Source: Zygaena filipendulae
Taxonomy: Eukaryota; Arthropoda; Insecta; Lepidoptera; Zygaenidae
Assembly (NCBI GenBank): GCA_907165275.2
Contig: OU015661.1
Location: 193,501 to 257,500 of the forward strand
Length of the DNA: 64,000 nucleotides
Reading direction: 5' to 3'
Of the stretch, positions 62,513-64,000 are shown piece after piece. Under the pieces are notes generated by a model that saw only the letters and a list, made by a program, of their open reading frames with translations, was not told where the DNA came from and did not search any database. Position numbers and translations under genes: made by a program. Positions within the stretch are counted from its first letter, which is position 1, and every line of letters begins with the position of its first letter.

Positions 62513-62605
62513 AAAAACCACATAATCCTTACAGGCTAACCTAATGCGATTATATGACTACTTTAAGTATTTGGCTTACAAGTTAACACACACAAAGTTA
62601 TTTTT

Positions 62606-63849
62606 AACCGACTTCCAAAAAGGAGGTGTTTCTATGTTCGATTGTATGTATGTTTTTTTTTTTTTATGTATGTTCACCGATTACTCGAAGACGGTTGGAC
62701 CAATTTGGAAAATTCTTTTTTTGTTTGAAAGGGTATACTCCCAATTAGGTCCCATTTCCACCAAGTCGGGATCTGATGATGGGATCTTGGAGAAATCGAG
62801 GGAACTCTTCAAAAATTATAGGCACACCTATAGCGATTCGAGCATTTTTTATAGTAAATCGTTCATTTGCTTCCGAAAAGCAAAATTTGAAGAAGTGGAA
62901 CTGATGATGAAGACCACAGATGGTCATCGGAACTACTCAACAATAATACGTATTTCACGGGTTCGGATTGGAGCGATTTCAAAAATTGTTTTTTTGTTTG
63001 AAAGGGGATACTCCCAAATTGATTCCATTGTCACCAAGTTGAGATCTGATGATGGAATCTTGGAGTAATCGAGGGAACTCTTCAAAAATTATAGGTACAC
63101 CTATAGCGATTTTTGTATTTTTCATAGTAAATCGTTTATTTGCTTTCGGAAAGTAAAATTTGAAGAAGTGGAACTGATGATAAAGACCACAGATGGTCAT
63201 CGGAACTACTCAATAATAGGTATTTCACGGGTTCCGATTCGTTAACTTTAATATGGTTTCTAAACCATTTATGCTCGTCATTATGTATATGGTGAAGTGG
63301 AACTGATGGTGATATACTAGGAGAACTCCTCAACAATTAACGTCCCTGCATCGGGAAAAGCAATATTTTGTAATAGGTGATCAGCAGTTGATATTAGACT
63401 ACTGTAACTTAGATAAATTACAAAACGACTCAGTTAAAAGCGAGAAATTAACAAAATTTTAACAAAAAAATTAAAACCGACTTCCAAAAACACAAAACTA
63501 AAAATCTAAAAATAAAAAGCTAAAAATAACAAAATACCGATATAATCCAAAAGCCGAAAACACGTAATATTATCATTGGTTTGTGCTACCACTGATCGAT
63601 ATGAAGTCGGTGACAAGTCAAATATGGAGGGGGTAGATGGGCTAAGTCGACTCCCGCCACCAGCTCTTCGTGAGCAGAACATCCCAAGTGGGCAGACAAC
63701 AGCGGGCTTGTCACCGAATTCAAACCGATCAGTGGTAGCACAAACCAATGATAATATTACGTGTTTTCGGCTTTTGGATTATATCGGTATTTTGTTATTT
63801 TTAGCTTTTTATTTTTAGATTTTTAGTTTTGTGTTTTTGGAAGTCGGTT
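62606..63849 (+). mobile_element. AACCGACTTCC-type inverted-repeat element, copy B
   Basis: Starts aaccgacttccaaaaagg and ends tttttggaagtcggtt, so it has inverted ends, total 1244 bp. 62716-63250 contains two and a bit tandem units of about 274 bp (tttttttgtttgaaag start; gatctgatgatgg; cacctatagcgatt; gatggtcatcggaactactc). 63475-63849 is an inner fold-back with arms of about 120 bp (accgatataatccaaaagcc; gtttgtgctaccactgatcg). The same structure lies inverted at 700-1965. No coding capacity. Confidence 0.75.
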
Positions 63850-64000
63850 TTAATTTTTTTGTTAATTGTGAATTCATTCAGAGAACAGGTAAGTATGTCT
63901 ACTGTCTCTGCCACCTCATTGAGCGTGCGAACATACAAATCATCTATTACTAAAAGAATTTTCAAAATCGGTTTAGTACCTAGATCCAGAGATGACCCCC
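63850..64000. other. Window end, no feature seen
   Basis: A short Helitron-like phrase (aaagaattttcaaaatcggt) near 63953 is the only hint. No gene. Confidence 0.35.

Overview
This window looks like nuclear DNA of a lepidopteran (moth or butterfly). It is AT-rich, the host genes have spliced exons with GT/AG borders, and it is crowded with repeats I recognise as typical of Lepidoptera: short Helitrons that start TCCTACTAATATTATAAA and end in a GC hairpin plus CTAG, tRNA-derived SINE heads, CR1/Jockey-like LINE tails and hAT/Harbinger MITEs. No search was run. All family names come from motifs read in the sequence and from general knowledge.

Three host genes can be supported. (1) Positions 486-9653, minus strand: six exons of a double-stranded-RNA-binding (DSRM) protein gene whose 5' and 3' ends are not defined here. 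(2) Positions 15819-19932, plus strand: a complete gene for the Notch-pathway E3 ligase Deltex, with WWE domains, a proline-rich linker, a RING-H2 and a Deltex C-terminal domain in eight very GC-rich exons. A 22/23-bp minisatellite follows the stop codon directly. (3) Positions 26530-28015, minus strand: a two-exon ecdysteroid-kinase-like (EcKL/CHK) gene, intact at 420 residues.

Most of the rest is mobile DNA. At 0-15 kb, MITEs, a broken LINE, a Penelope-like element and a nested set (Helitron in hAT in a larger inverted-repeat unit) lie in and upstream of the DSRM gene introns. At 28.5-35.3 kb there is an almost intact autonomous Helitron encoding OTU protease, DUF6570-like, HUH Rep and PIF1 helicase regions. 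It carries one in-frame stop codon, and a 573-bp near-perfect palindrome abuts its final stop. At 37.7-45.4 kb, two identical 236-bp LTRs with a matching CTAC target duplication bracket about 7.2 kb with no gag or pol. At 45.7-49.9 kb there is a 5'-truncated CR1/Jockey-type LINE whose 976-residue endonuclease/reverse transcriptase frame is intact.

From 50 to 64 kb there is no supported host gene. This stretch holds MITEs, SINE and LINE pieces and an unusual mirror-symmetric array (55.7-56.95 kb) in which a CTGACGCGCTCGAG motif recurs about every 137 bp on both sides of an AT-rich centre. The two ends of the window carry the same 1.25-kb repeat in opposite orientation. The best candidates for something undescribed are the non-coding LTR-bracketed unit, the Helitron with its terminal palindrome, and the mirror-symmetric array.
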